In this document: in pieces, positions 1 to 12,325 of the stretch
Numbering within the stretch: position 1 is the stretch's first letter
How the letters are laid out: each line of letters begins with the position of its first letter
Assembly (NCBI GenBank): GCA_012295275.1
Contig: CM022672.1
Span: forward strand, 1,000,443 to 1,064,442
DNA length: 64,000 bases
Reading direction: 5' to 3'
Source of the DNA: Chrysomallon squamiferum
Taxonomy: Eukaryota; Mollusca; Gastropoda; Neomphalida; Peltospiridae
The notes under the pieces: generated by a model
Databases searched by the model: none
What the model was told of the DNA's origin: nothing
Seen by the model: only the letters and a program-made list of their open reading frames with translations
Translations under genes and position numbers: made by a program

Positions 1-161
1 ATTCGGGTTGATGACGTCACGTCGAGAACGGACGTGTTCGTACGCATTGTCCAGAGAAAGTCCATTGGCAGACATGAGGTAGGCAAGGCATATTGTGGCC
101 GAACGGCTAACACCTGCATGACAATGCACGAGAACTTTACCCTGTGTTCCTTTCACTGACT
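1..161 (-). CDS. DUSP coding exon 4 (active-site exon, cut by window edge)
   Basis: Acceptor TTATTACAG at 162-164. Fifty-three full codons are visible, with the catalytic loop [18 protein letters not shown] and then a C-terminal stretch ending RRDVINPN. The catalytic Cys and Arg are both present. Exon and gene continue beyond position 1. Confidence 0.93.
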
Positions 162-3100
162 CTGTAATAATAAAAAATTCCAAATTAAATAACTTGTGAG
201 AAAATTAGTCATTATTATTTTCCTAACATATTTTGTTTTAAGTAACTTGATAAAATCTTGTTTGTTGCTCTATTTTTGTCTTTGTCTTTCTATGCTGTTA
301 TGTGATTGTATGTGTGCAGGCACTTACATATGCTAAATATTCTCTCTTGCTATGTATGCTACTAATTCTTTCTCGTTTCTTATCTCTCATTATATCTCTG
401 ACTCATTCTGTCTCATTATGTTTACAAAGAAGTATATTGTAATTAGAAATAAGACATAATTTAATAAGGAAGATGGTCTCTCCTACAATGCGGAACTGTA
501 TACCACTTACCAATGAAATTGTTAGCTGGAACAAACCATGACTGTAATTCGGCGGAGGCGGTGTCGTTCACGGGAATGTTCATGTACCGGAAATCGGCCT
601 CAAAATGATTTTGGCACGTTGTTGATACGTTGAGAAGGGAGGTAATTCCCAGTGTTTTCAGTAGCTCTCCCTGACAGGCATGTTTGTAGTTTCCAAGATA
701 CAGATATGGAAGTATCTCTACTGGCGCAGACTGAAATAAATAAATAAATAAATAAATAATAGCAACTTTTCCTTTCTATAAACTTGAAGCCTAGATTAAA
801 GTTTTCCTTAGCGTTTCGATATAATTTTGATACTCTAGTTTAAGTAGCATAATATATAGCTAGGCATATATGACTAAACAAAAACAAACAGAGAATTTCA
901 TTTACAAGAAAATAGTCAGGAATATTTTTTTAATTATTATTTTTCCTAATTTTTAATTTTTTTAATTGGCTTTTTTTCTTTCTTTTTTTTTTGGTGTCTC
1001 TTATTAATATATTAATAATTTGCATAACTATGTTATTTATTATTAATTTTTGTTTGTAATATCTATTTTTTATTTTTATTATTATTATTTTTTTTTTTTA
1101 TTTGGAGATATTTTAAAACATACCTCTATTTGAGTATGCTGAAATGTCCGACCATCAGTATATCTACAAGTGTCTTTCTGGGTGAGGCACATATCAGGGC
1201 AAGCCATTTCTAATGCTTCAAAACCACCTACAAAAAAAATAAAAAAATAAAAAAAAATAAATAAGAAAATTTAAAACATGATGCAGGTAATCTGGAATGA
1301 AACATATTTCTAAAACGTAAAATAAAGTTATTTTTATCGCTAATCTCAAGACTGATGGAATACTAATAAAGCTATTAAGGCACGTTCAGTATGCAATTAT
1401 TCGTTTAATTATTATTATTATGGGGATAAAATAATTTATACACGTTAGTAAGTACATTGTATATTGGATTTCTGCAGGAAGTAGAAAACAAGGTGGGCAC
1501 AGACAGTAGCTCTGAACCGTCATTACGTTGCCAGGTTATTTTTGAAGTAACCAAGCTATGAAATCACCCGGACGTAATGCACAACAGGAAAATGTACATA
1601 TCCTCCTTAACAAATACTGTTAGATTCCGTCTGTAATATCAGTGATCGCTTCTTTGAAACACTTGTCTACATCACACAAACTATATCCTAGTGTGTTAAT
1701 TAAATATTATTAAAGGCGGGGTTTTGGATGTAATGTTTATAACGTGTGTGCAGATCAGAAGATGAGAACGAACGAAAGATATTCAGATTTATGCAACAGA
1801 AATATTATATACGTACATACATATTTATAAAAAATAATAATTTAAAATATTGTAGACATATACAGAGAGATATAAACAGATATATATACACACTCACACT
1901 CAGACACACATATACATATATGCATCGATACATACACACACACCCATATATAGAAAAATACAGTACAGACATCTGCACAAAAATATGTCGGATTTTTTTT
2001 ATGAGGGGGTAAATTAAAAATATAATATGCAGGTTCTTGTTTTCTGCTGTTAAAACGAGGGCAATACTATGCTATACTGTACCGCAGTTTATTACTTTTT
2101 GTTTCTTTATTAAACTAAAAAAAGAAAAATGAAAAGCAAACTACCCACACACATGCGTTTTAATCTCGAGGAAAGGAAGTCGATAAAGGGATTACCCCAT
2201 ATGCGAATTTGTGGTTTTTTTCTTGGGATGAGTCAATAATGCATGGAAATTTTTTTTATGTTTCACTGATTACATATCTGTGTTTTATATGCGAACGTCT
2301 AATTAGTGTAAGTCAGCAGTTATTTTTCATTTTGTTACTTAAATTTTATTATATTTATTTTATTTTAACTTAGGGATAGAGATAAGAAAGAAAAAAAGCG
2401 AAAGACGTTTAGCTTGTATAATAATAATTATAGTACGCTATTTAAATCTAACTGTATCGTGTTTCAAATAAAATAAAAAGATGATGATGATCAATATTTT
2501 ATTTATTATATGACGGGGAAGAAGAACATCGAAACCAGGTTAAAAAAAAAAAATAAAATAAAAAAAAACACTCACAAAAAAAAAAAATATAAATAAATAA
2601 AAAACAAACATCGTAGACAAACTATATAATTTTTTTTAATTCAACAGCTGCTGTATTATCTGAAGTCGACGAATGAATGAATATGTAATTTATTGATAGT
2701 ACAGCGTACCCACGCTTTTAAGAATACTACTTTGTGCATTACTGTGAATGAATGAACGTGAATTATGAATGAACTTTGTTAACCACTGAATACAGCTCAT
2801 TCATTGTCGAGGGATGGGCAGATGTATTAAATACGAACGGATACGACTTATATTTAGACAAGAACCTCTTGAAAAATCACATACAAATAATTATATACTG
2901 TGAATGTGATTACCTTCTTCATTAGACGTTTCGTATAATTACGCATTTAACTTCGTGGATTCATCTGTAGAAACACACCCTTCAGTTTTCTTATTTAATT
3001 GTTTTTTTTCTTGTTGTGCTAGGTCAGTTGTTGTTTTTGTTTTTTTGATTTTTCTGGGGCTATTTGTTTTTCATCTTTGGGGATTTAATTTTTTTTCTTT

Positions 3101-3254
3101 ATGTCATTTTGTTTTTTCTTAAAAATTATGGCCTAAATTCATTATATCTTCTCTGATATCCATTATAACCCAAATCGTTTTTCTGAAAACCTCAACACGT
3201 CTTTAATATGAAATATAGAATTTCTGTGTTAACGCCTAGACTAATAACTGCCAA

Positions 3255-3298
<44 letters not shown>

Positions 3299-4709
3299 AT
3301 TTAAATTAGAACTTTCATTTAATAATTCTTCCTTTTTAATAAATATATTTTTCCCTTTAGATGTTTGAGAAAATGTTTCAAGAATTATTATTATTTTTTA
3401 TTATTATTATTATTATAATTTTATTTTATTTTACAGTGTGATAAAATAATCTTTAGTAAAATATCAGATCCACACAAAAATTTAATTTATTTTATTATTG
3501 ATATATAAATTAATAATGGCATATAAAACCCAAGAAATTAAAGTTCACAATTTAAATCATTTTATTTAAATAGGAATAACACACAATAGTAAATAAACAA
3601 GAAATAAAATATCTGTAATATATATATATATATATTATCGAGGTCGTACACTCATACGTTTAGTTTTAATTCCATGTAAGTTAATTACATTTCAGTTGTA
3701 TATTGCATATGTAATATGATACAATATATTTATATCTGTTCTACTTCAGTAACAATAGTGTATCCATATCTGCTGCTGTCGGGTTATCTAGAGGACTGCA
3801 CCGCAAATGTATATTATCAGAACGATCTCGTTTCGAGTGGAAAAAATATTAATCATTTTGACCTGGCAAACACGAAACTGGTTAAAATATGTACCACAGT
3901 TATAATGGTTCGAAAAGCACTGGTATATTCTTTGCTATCTTTTACACCCAAAAAGTTTCGGAATTATATTTATGTGATATATTTTACATTTTGAAAATAA
4001 TATTATTAATAAATAAATATAGTATTTTTGAGATTTAAAAATATAAATTATTCGGGTCATATACAATACTAATAATAATAAGAAGAAGAACAACAACAAC
4101 AACAAAAAATAAGAATGATGATGTTGATGCTAATAATAATAATAAATTATTGGTTTTTCGTTGTTTTTGTTTGTTTGTTTGTTTTATTTTATTTTATTTT
4201 AATTTTTTTAGTTGTGTGACATAATAAATAGTTACTGAAATACTGCTTGTTTGATCAACAGCGTGCCCACACGTCTTAAATGCTTATTTCGTGGATGAAC
4301 GACAAACAACAAAAATAAACGAATTCTAAAATGTCTTACCTTTAACATAATAGACCTCGGACACATCAACCTGCTGTTTCAAACTTTTCAAAACGGAGTA
4401 CAAATTCGAATCCCGATCGGCTTGGGACAGATCCGTAGTATTTTGGTCATAAGCTATCACAGTCGTAATTTCACCTCGCTGCAAAGCTTGTCTTTTTTTC
4501 TCACAAGGCACTATATTTTCCAAAGCTACGAACCCCCCTGATCTACGTTTTAAAATTGGAGGGCAGTGTACGTTCGTAGCATTTTCAATATGAGACGTAT
4601 TAAAGGATATAAAAGGTCGAGTGTCCAGTACGAGTACTTTTTCGTTGCCGTCGTGTGAACGAAGTATGTCGATACTGCGCTCGGCACTAATACTCGATGT
4701 ATTATCCAT
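1..4709 (-). CDS. MAP kinase phosphatase (dual-specificity phosphatase, DUSP1/2/4/5 type), 5' four exons; 3' end outside window
   Basis: Join on the minus strand 4709-4340, 1227-1124, 730-511, 161-1 (cut by the window edge). All junctions are GT-AG and phases agree (370, 104, 220 nt, then 2+159). The start ATG is set by an in-frame TAG 21 nt upstream (4728-4730). The first ~150 residues form a rhodanese-like CH2 domain with a basic docking motif ([11 protein letters not shown]) that in this family binds MAP kinases. The catalytic domain follows, starting [13 protein letters not shown], with the likely general-acid Asp in NIPVND and the Cys/Arg loop HCHAGVSRS. Members remove phosphate from Thr and Tyr of ERK, JNK or p38, often in the nucleus. 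About 285 residues are visible; the vertebrate relatives are roughly 310-390, so only the C-terminus should be missing. Assignment among DUSP1, 2, 4 and 5 is not possible by eye. Family is near certain; orthology is open. Confidence 0.93.
511..730 (-). CDS. DUSP coding exon 3 (N-terminal half of catalytic domain)
   Basis: 220 nt, acceptor TTTCAG, donor G|GTAAGT. It encodes [14 protein letters not shown] and continues to VPANNFI, including ITSLLNVS and the putative general-acid loop NIPVND. It ends on one base that pairs with exon 4 to give Glu. Confidence 0.93.
1124..1227 (-). CDS. DUSP coding exon 2 (end of rhodanese domain, linker)
   Basis: 104 nt, acceptor TTTGTAG, donor GAG|GTATGT. It reads [14 protein letters not shown] and then a short polar linker, matching the GGYEAF-type end of the MKP rhodanese domain. 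The 3.1 kb intron before it holds AT-rich DNA and a CTAT array. Confidence 0.9.
3255..3298. repeat. (CTAT)n microsatellite in DUSP intron 1
   Basis: About eleven CTAT units in a row. The rest of the 3.1 kb intron is AT-rich with A/T runs and short TAA tracts; I see no coding sequence or element in it. Confidence 0.95.
4340..4709 (-). CDS. DUSP coding exon 1 (rhodanese-like domain)
   Basis: Encodes residues 1-123 plus one base. It starts [11 protein letters not shown] and ends VYYVKG across the splice. The donor is G|GTAAGA. It holds the LKRR docking motif and the rhodanese-like strand VLVLDTRPF. Confidence 0.93.
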
Positions 4710-4781
4710 GAAGCAGTTTGTTAGTAACTACCGTTCAAGTTCTTCTTGCTGTCGTACTGAATGAACAACAGCAGTTTGTGA

Positions 4782-5099
4782 CTATTTATGAATGAAAATA
4801 AGGCCGTCGCGTTTCATTGGTAGGAAGTTAGCCCTCTCACGAATCACGAGGTTTCGTGTCCGAGACAAAATATAGTGCCTACACGTTATAGCTAATAACT
4901 AATAAATGAAATGCGATATAGTTTTAATTTATAATTTTATAACCCTTCCGAAAAGGTTTATTAATAAATTGGACATGTTTAATGTCAGAAGAGATATATT
5001 AACGTCTTGCATATCTCGGAATGTGACATCATATTCCCAAGAAACTTAAATGCCAAATATAGAAATTATCCACTCACAAAATCAATCTTAGCTCCGCCC
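4782..5099 (-). promoter_or_regulatory. Probable DUSP core promoter and proximal elements
   Basis: Reading the minus strand, a TATA-like CATAAATAG lies at 4790-4782, about 75 nt before the start codon, and a CCAAT box at 4820-4816 some 27 nt further up. A CRE-like TGACATCA (5024-5031), a CArG-like CCAAATATAG (5053-5062, one mismatch at the end) and a GC box CCGCCC (5094-5099) lie farther upstream. Related MKP genes are immediate-early genes driven by CRE and SRE sites, which makes this set plausible. Motif matches are by eye; activity is inferred. Confidence 0.5.
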
Positions 5100-5811
5100 A
5101 CAATAAGCACAGACTTGCTTGTGATATGAAACAGTCATATGTTAAAATGATTTATACAAATTAAAATATAAATTAAATTAAATGAAAAAAGGTGATACGG
5201 ATATTTTATAACCCATTCATTAGATAAAGTTGTTTTTTTATACCTCCATCTCTGTTTTTTCTCTCTGTCTATCCCATTCCCTTATTTCTTTTATTAATCT
5301 CTTCTTTTATTTTCTCTTATCTCTTTCTTTTTGTCACTCACTCACTCTGTCACTCTTTCTATCTCTTTCATTCTTTCATAATTTCTATTTCGTGTTTCAT
5401 TCTTTCATAATTTCTATTTCGTCTTTCCTTCTTTCATTCTTTCCTTAAAACATTAAAATTTCTAGATCTCTCATATACATCCAATCTCTTTTCTTTCATT
5501 CCTTCTTTTATTTTATTTATAACTTACTTATTTTCTTATACTAATTTCGTTTTTTTTTTTTCTTTCTATTTCGCATGATTTTCTCTTCTTTTTCTCTCTT
5601 TCCCTTTCTCTGCTGTCTCTCTACGTTCGTCCTGCCATTTCTTTCTTTATATGTGTGTTTGTAGTAGATAGATACGATTGAATGTATGCATATAACAACA
5701 ACAACAACAACAACAATAATAATAACCACAACAGCAAAAATAATTACAGAAACAACAGACACTGGTGAAAATGTTTTAATTATCAATGAAATTACATGTA
5801 TTTAAATAAAT

Positions 5812-5813
<2 letters not shown>

Positions 5814-5871
<58 letters not shown>

Positions 5872-5893
5872 AAAATAAAATAAAATAAAATAA
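5814..5893. repeat. (CA)n followed by (AAAAT)n
   Basis: An uninterrupted CA array to about 5867, running directly into AAAAT pentamers. Confidence 0.95.
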
Positions 5894-6211
5894 TGAATAA
5901 ATGAATAAATAAATAAGCTTGCCTAACTTAACGGTTTACTAAGTTCCACGAGATACTAAGTCATATTAATTGTTAAAACAGTCTATTCTTTCCCACTGTG
6001 TAGGATGTGGACCTTTCACGAGTGTCAGGTTTCTAAGTTCAGTGCAGTAACTGACTGTGACGTTGTAATCGCTTTCTGATTGTGAAACCGCTCCACACGT
6101 TTGTCGCTGGAGGTAAGGTATATTTAAACTGTTCTTTTGTTACTTATGGAAACGAGCCTGTTTTCTGTTTCGTACCGAGGAAGGTAAACTGGAAAGTGAA
6201 AGGTAAACAAG

Positions 6212-6212
<1 letters not shown>

Positions 6213-6270
<58 letters not shown>
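6213..6270. repeat. (TAA)n array
   Basis: About 19 TAA units. Degenerate TAG/TAA triplet tracts continue on and off to about 6730. Confidence 0.95.
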
Positions 6271-7743
6271 GGAGAATAACAACAACAATAGCAGTAGTAG
6301 TAGCCATGGTAGCGCTGGAAGTAGTAGTAGTAGCAGTCATTGTTGTTTTGTTACAGTTGTTGTAACAGTAGTAACAGAAATAGTTGAGAGAATGAGAGAG
6401 AAAAACAAAGATTTTTTATTTATTTTTTTAGTGGTTTACTTAATATTCTGTCATTATTTAAATTATGTAATCACACACACACACACACACTAACATTCAG
6501 TAAGCGGCTTAGATTTTCTAAACCATAACATTGCATAACATCAATTTTCAAGCGACTAATAATAGTATTATTAATAATAATAATAATAATATTGTACTAA
6601 TAGTAGTAAAGTAGTAGCAGTAGTAGTAGTTGTAGTAATAGTAGTAGTAGTAGTAGTAGAAGAACAACAAAAAGAAGAAATACTAATAGTACTATTAATA
6701 GTAACCGTGATAATAATAACAATAATAAATTATTTTAAAATAACTGAACAAAATATATATATTTTTTAATATTTTCGGTGACCTTTAGCTTCTTTGTGTT
6801 CTCGTTGGTAAAACTGAAAGCAAACTTTCTTGAACAATAAATTTTCTTGCATAAGTAAGTTATAACTGAATGTCAGTGGCCTGAGTGGGCTAGATAATTC
6901 TCTGTGGCTGTTTACCAATCCCTCCAGATTATCAAAGGCCACTGTGTGGATTTTCCCTCACTATAGGAAGGTGTAAAGGATAAAAATTATTTTGCTGTGA
7001 CAAACGAATAGCCTATAATATTGCGTTTGGAGATTCGGTTTGTCACAGAATCAGCTGTCTTGTTCTAATTGACGTATAATCTTTGATACAAGAATAGAAG
7101 GTCTTTAATATTATGTCTGTCTGATGAATAACCACTGATACAGTGTTAGCTGATTCTTTTTTTTTTTTTTTTTCCTTGTATCAAAGTAGACGCTTTGATT
7201 AACACCTAACTGCGCTTGATACTAAAATGTTGGAAGTTCTGCTTAAAAAATATTCATTGATAGATTTCATTTTGTTTCTTTCATAGATAAATGTTCTTTT
7301 TCATTTTCAGGGGTAAAAAAAAAAAATAGTAATAATAATAATAATACAAGCACAAAACCAAAAAAAACATTAAATAAACAAACATGATTTACGGGAACAA
7401 AAGTTTCATCAACCGACATTTGTGTTTTTAATAGGTTTGTCGATCGAGAATGAAGTCTATATCGCAGTGGGATGGGTTACCTACTTTATCTACCATACAA
7501 GGTGTTATTAGTCTGTTTGCCTAGACATTCTTTTGTTCACAGGATAAATAAAACACACGAGACCGACTCACCGACCTGGTTTACATTTGTATCTATGTCA
7601 GCGGAGGGATACGAGCAAACATCAGTTTCAACGGCTGTGTATTTCACCGAGTAATCGCTTATGTAACGGCGTGTGTCATCATTACAACTGTACGAACCGA
7701 CAGCTGTTGTAAGTTTTGACTGAATGACTAACTGAAACAGAAA

Positions 7744-7768
7744 TTTAACATCACAATATGTACTACTG

Positions 7769-7800
<32 letters not shown>

Positions 7801-7963
7801 ACACACCATAAATACATATATATATATATATATAGTGAGTGTGTGTGTGTGTGTGAGTAGTACATATTTTGCTGTTAAACTGCGATGAAACATTTTATCT
7901 GATTCCTTGGAAAACTGTCGTTACGGAAAATATGCTACGATATAACTAACAGTTTCATTCGTA

Positions 7964-8055
<92 letters not shown>
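7744..8055 (+). repeat. Foldback (palindromic) repeat, copy 1, with microsatellite core and GA tail
   Basis: A left arm (7744-7767) is a diverged reverse complement of the start of the right arm (7856-7968); between them sit CA, TA and TG tracts that would form the loop. The right arm, starting AGTAGTACATATTTTG, runs directly into an 88 bp GA array (about 7968-8055). The 113 bp right arm recurs in opposite orientation at 18911-19023 with no difference that I can see. No coding capacity. It resembles a nonautonomous foldback or MITE-type element. Confidence 0.7.
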
Positions 8056-8060
<5 letters not shown>

Positions 8061-8689
8061 TGTTTTACACATATATCGGCTTCTTGTTTGTATTTGCTTT
8101 TAAGGTTACTAGTTAATGTTAATGTACTATTACTTCAACTAACAGTTCATACATACATACATACATACATACATTCTCACATACATCTCACACACATACA
8201 CATACACAAACTGCGAGCTGTACTGACTTTCGATTAGCGACAAGGTAATGCGAGCTGGGACTTCTATATTCTAACAAAATATTTAAGTAATTTATATAAA
8301 AATTTATATTCATTACCAAACAGAAAATCTGGAAAAGAAAAAACGAAAAACACCAAAAACTTTGTTACAATTAGATATTCGACAAAGTGGCAGCTCATTC
8401 CAGTGCATTTATATCTGAGTGTGTGTGTGTTTGCGTGTGTGTGTGTGTGTGTCTGTGTGTGTGTCTGTGTATTTATACCTATAAGCGAACACCACAGGTA
8501 AAGAAATCTTTTAAATAAATTACAAGAATCCTATGACAGATCAGCAGAAAACTGCTAAGGCGAGTGAGAACTGTTTCGGAATACTAGGACACAGCACGGA
8601 TTACGATACTGGCTGTTTACGCGAACTGAGGCGAATCTGTCACTGTTTTTCAGACGTAATGACAGGTCAGTTTGTTTCATTCATGCCCC

Positions 8690-8960
8690 GCTTGACACTC
8701 GCACGATAATACATGTCAACCATTGTCGCTTTCGCAAGCTAGTGCACCGGAAACATTCAACATCCCATTGTTTTACTATAGGTAATGTGACTGATGCCGT
8801 TTCCCAAAAGTGTCGTACGTTTAACTGACAACTTCCGGATGTAAGTGCGTTGTCGCCGCCCACGCAACCGCAACAACCATCATCACCCCGTCTCCAACGT
8901 TTCCGCCCCCACACTGTCCGCACCCTCTAACCTTCCCCCGGCGGTTAGCAAGAAATGTAC
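8690..8960. promoter_or_regulatory. GC-rich patch with ETS-type site, candidate promoter or enhancer
   Basis: This stretch is clearly richer in G+C and CpG than its surroundings. It contains ACTTCCGG (8831-8838, ETS-family consensus), GTCGCCGCCCACGC and CCCCCGGCGG. No ORF of note reads through it. It could be a promoter, a distal element or an island linked to a noncoding transcript. Confidence 0.35.
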
Positions 8961-8981
8961 CGCTTACCCTCAGACCATCTA

Positions 8982-8982
8982 A

Positions 8983-9020
<38 letters not shown>

Positions 9021-9300
9021 TGTTGCAGTAATAGTAATGGCAGTAGCAGCAGTGAAGATAGTAGCAGTTGTTGTAGTAGTAGTAGTAATAGTAATAATAC
9101 ATTAATAGTTGTTTTATTGTAGTGGAAGTACTTCAAGTCCTAATCCTAATAATAGTAGTTCTGGTAATAGTGGCAGTAGCATAATAGCAGTCGTAGTAAT
9201 AGTAATTGTGTGGCAGTAGTAGTTGTTGTGATTGAAGAAACAACGCAGCAGACGTAGTAACAGTAATAGCCGTAGTAGAAGAAGAGGAATTAGAAAATAA
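8982..9300. repeat. (TAA)n and degenerate TAG/TAA triplet block
   Basis: A TAA run at 8982-9020 passes into imperfect AGT/AAT/AGC triplets. The long Tyr- and Leu-rich frames on the minus strand are artefacts of this block. Confidence 0.9.
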
Positions 9301-9494
9301 AGAAGCATGGTAAGAAGAACTATGTGATATATTCGTTTTTGACTCGTGTTTAATTACGTCTTTAGCAGCACATTTGAATGTGAACAGACGTCACTCGTTC
9401 AAGTACTAACTAATGATGAGACCTGATGTTGGCGTAGTGGGTAATCATCTTTATCCGATTACAACTGCATCTGGCTGTCGTCATGATCGTCATT

Positions 9495-9679
9495 CTTCTT
9501 CTTCTTCTTACTGTTATTGTTGTTGTTGTTGTTGTTGCTGCTGCTGCTGGTGTTATTAATATTGTTAGTATCATCACCTTTATATTTTTTGAATGTCGTT
9601 AAACATTCATTCATTCAACATTCATTATTATCATCATCATTGTTGTTGCTGTTGTTGTCATTGTTATTATCATCATCAT

Positions 9680-9711
<32 letters not shown>

Positions 9712-9770
9712 TTATTATTATTATTACTGTTATTATATTTGTTGTCGTTGTTGTTGTTAATAAGATCATA
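9495..9770. repeat. TTG/TTA/TCA triplet block
   Basis: Runs of CTT, GTT, GCT, ATC and ATT triplets. They make a poly-Leu open frame on the plus strand that I do not regard as a gene. Confidence 0.9.
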
Positions 9771-10669
9771 TAATTATTATATCTTAAACGTCTTTTTTTT
9801 TTTTTTTATCACTGACCTCTTATCTAGAATTTTGTTTCTGGAACAGGAAATTTATTTGACAGAAAGTTTTAGAACATATTTAAAGCTAAAAATATCTTCA
9901 TACCGAGTCAGGAAGAAATGTTTGATTCTGATAAGGTCCTATTAATCATGTTCTATAGTAAATATACATGTCATAAAAGGAAAGTCATTTACATTTAGTA
10001 AACTGAACAAATCCACGTTTAAACCTCGTTATACGTGACAGAAAGAAACACATACAAACGTGTAGAGATTAATATATGTAGAACGAGGAATGAATCATAA
10101 ACAAAAAGAGAAACAGCTGGAATGGGGAAAAAAAGGGGTGTAGTCAGATGATTAGTGTACTTTAAAGGTTCTAGTGTGTATTTCCTTTGTGCGGAAAAGT
10201 GTGTATAACAGAAGAACCATGCTTACTGTCAAGCATCATCGGGTCTTAAAATAAAACTTTAAAGTTATGTGACAATTAGGGTGCTCATCATCCTTTCCTG
10301 AAATCATAGACCAAGTCCCGAGTGCAGACATCTTATATTTCCTCTCGTGCGTTGTCATTAGAATATCTTTTAATATTAAATTACAGATAATATGAAGAAT
10401 ATGTGCTGCCTTGTCATGAAATATTTTATTTCTTTATCTAAATACTATGTTGTCATTTTTTATTTTTTTTATTTTTCATTTTTTTTTTTTTCCAGGATTA
10501 GACTAGTTGCAATATTTTCTGAATATCTGGGAAGAAATGCGTTTCGACATTCACGAAACGTTTAGATACATTTTATCATCAGCCCTAAACTGATTGTGTA
10601 TTAAGGGACAATATATATGTCTTTCTTTCAGCAAACACGTCGTCACACAGTTTTGTGACGTTTTTTTAA

Positions 10670-10803
10670 TTAAGTAACTTATGCAATATAGAATATTTCC
10701 TGAAAATACTACACTAGGAAACTTATATAATATAGAATATTTCCTGAATACTAAACTGGAAATTTATATAATATAGAATATTTCCTGAATACTAAACTGG
10801 AAG
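10670..10803 (+). repeat. Three-copy minisatellite, 41-44 bp unit
   Basis: TATAGAATATTTCCTGAA recurs at 10687, 10731 and 10772, each copy followed by ACTAxACTGGAA-type sequence. Spacings are 44 and 41 bp. The last two copies are almost the same. Confidence 0.85.
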
Positions 10804-11706
10804 CTTGGTCAGATTATTCAAGGAACACTCTCGGTAAATCTTCCTTCTCCAAAAAAAAAGATATTTACGGAACAGCTACCTGGAACAGGAAATAGAATAA
10901 ATCGTTTATAAACAACACCCATGTTGACAATGCTGTTGAATTTCGTCATGCATCGCCCACACATCAGATGATTCACGTGTTACCTTTATTCACTGAGGCG
11001 TGAAGAAATACTGAGCATTACACAAAACAAATTAATATTTTAATAAGATTATTAACATTGTACAACACGAAGAACTATAAATAAACCATGACGTCACCGA
11101 GTGTCTGGCTGTCACTGGCAGCATCTGGGGACTTGTGTCAGCTGTCTTTAATGTAATTATGTTATGAATGTTACGTATGAATGTTGGTAGAAAAATGCTT
11201 CGTCATTCAGTCACTGAGGAAAATCACACTGTTGAGATTTCATGGTATGATTGGTAATACAAAGTGAATGTCGTACACTTTCATTTGTTGTTTTTGTTAG
11301 TTACTAAACGTCAGTCTTTGTTAATAATAAAGTTTAATGCTATAAAATAGCTGATTTTTTTTCCTGACTTCGTTATTGTGTTAATGTGATGCGTACTATA
11401 ATTGTAATGAAAAATTGTAATAATAACAACAGCAACAACAACAGTTATTTTCTTAAATAATGGAAGTCTTGTTAATTAATTAGAAATTAAATATAATTTT
11501 CGTACTATCCTTCCTACGTGAAAAGCCCCGACCCTTTATCATCATCATTTTCATTACACTCTAGTATACAGCATAGCATGAACATTATTAACATGAGAAA
11601 ACGAGAGAAAAAAAATATCTCTTTTCCTTGCGAGCTATTTTATAAACATTAAACTGAATTATTAACATACACTGTCTTTACATCTATATAAAATAATATT
11701 AACAAC

Positions 11707-11743
<37 letters not shown>

Positions 11744-12245
11744 GATACATAAACTAACTCGGCTGTTCCAATATTTACGTTGCAAACAAAACTAATTATA
11801 CCATGTGAATAGTACAATTACACTCATTACTTAATCAGTGTGGACATAACTGCGTAAAAACAAAATTTCCAAGACCATATGTAAGCCTGTTTCTGTGAAA
11901 AAAGACACTGCACTGACCTTTTGCCCAGGAACCCATGCAACAAATCGATCGTATAAGTATTATTCCGAAAATAGAGACACGTCATCGCTATTAATAAATT
12001 ATGTGGTGTATTTGTATGGAATACAATAACAGTAATGGTACTTATAACAAGGAAAATAGCAGTCACGAACTGCGTAATCTGGTGGATGTTTTAGTTTGGA
12101 TTTTGCTTTTCTGTATGAATATGTTCTTACGGGGAAAGTTTTAAGGATGTGATGGTGAAGTGTTTATTTATATCACACACACACACACAAAATAAAATTA
12201 ACAAAAAAATTAATGTTTCCTTCTGTTTCTTTCTTCTTCTTCGTC

Positions 12246-12264
12246 TTATTATTATTATTATTAT

Positions 12265-12304
<40 letters not shown>

Positions 12305-12325
12305 CGTAGCAGTAGTAGTAGTAGG
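12246..12325. repeat. (ATT)n-(AGT)n triplet array
   Basis: ATT triplets switch to AGT triplets. The Ile/Ser-rich frame across it is a repeat artefact. Confidence 0.9.

Noticed and set aside
11-18. Palindromic CRE TGACGTCA near the left edge
   Set aside because: It falls in coding sequence of DUSP exon 4 and is explained by the codons there.
5541-5786. Val/Ile-rich minus-strand frame
   Set aside because: It comes from AAC/AAT triplets and pyrimidine-rich DNA without domain similarity.
8821-9308. Tyr-, Cys- and Leu-rich minus-strand frames
   Set aside because: They arise from TAA/TAG triplet arrays read in different frames.
9517-9945. 142-residue Leu-rich frame on the plus strand
   Set aside because: It is the translation of TTG/TTA/CTG triplet repeats followed by low-complexity DNA; no family motif or splice context.
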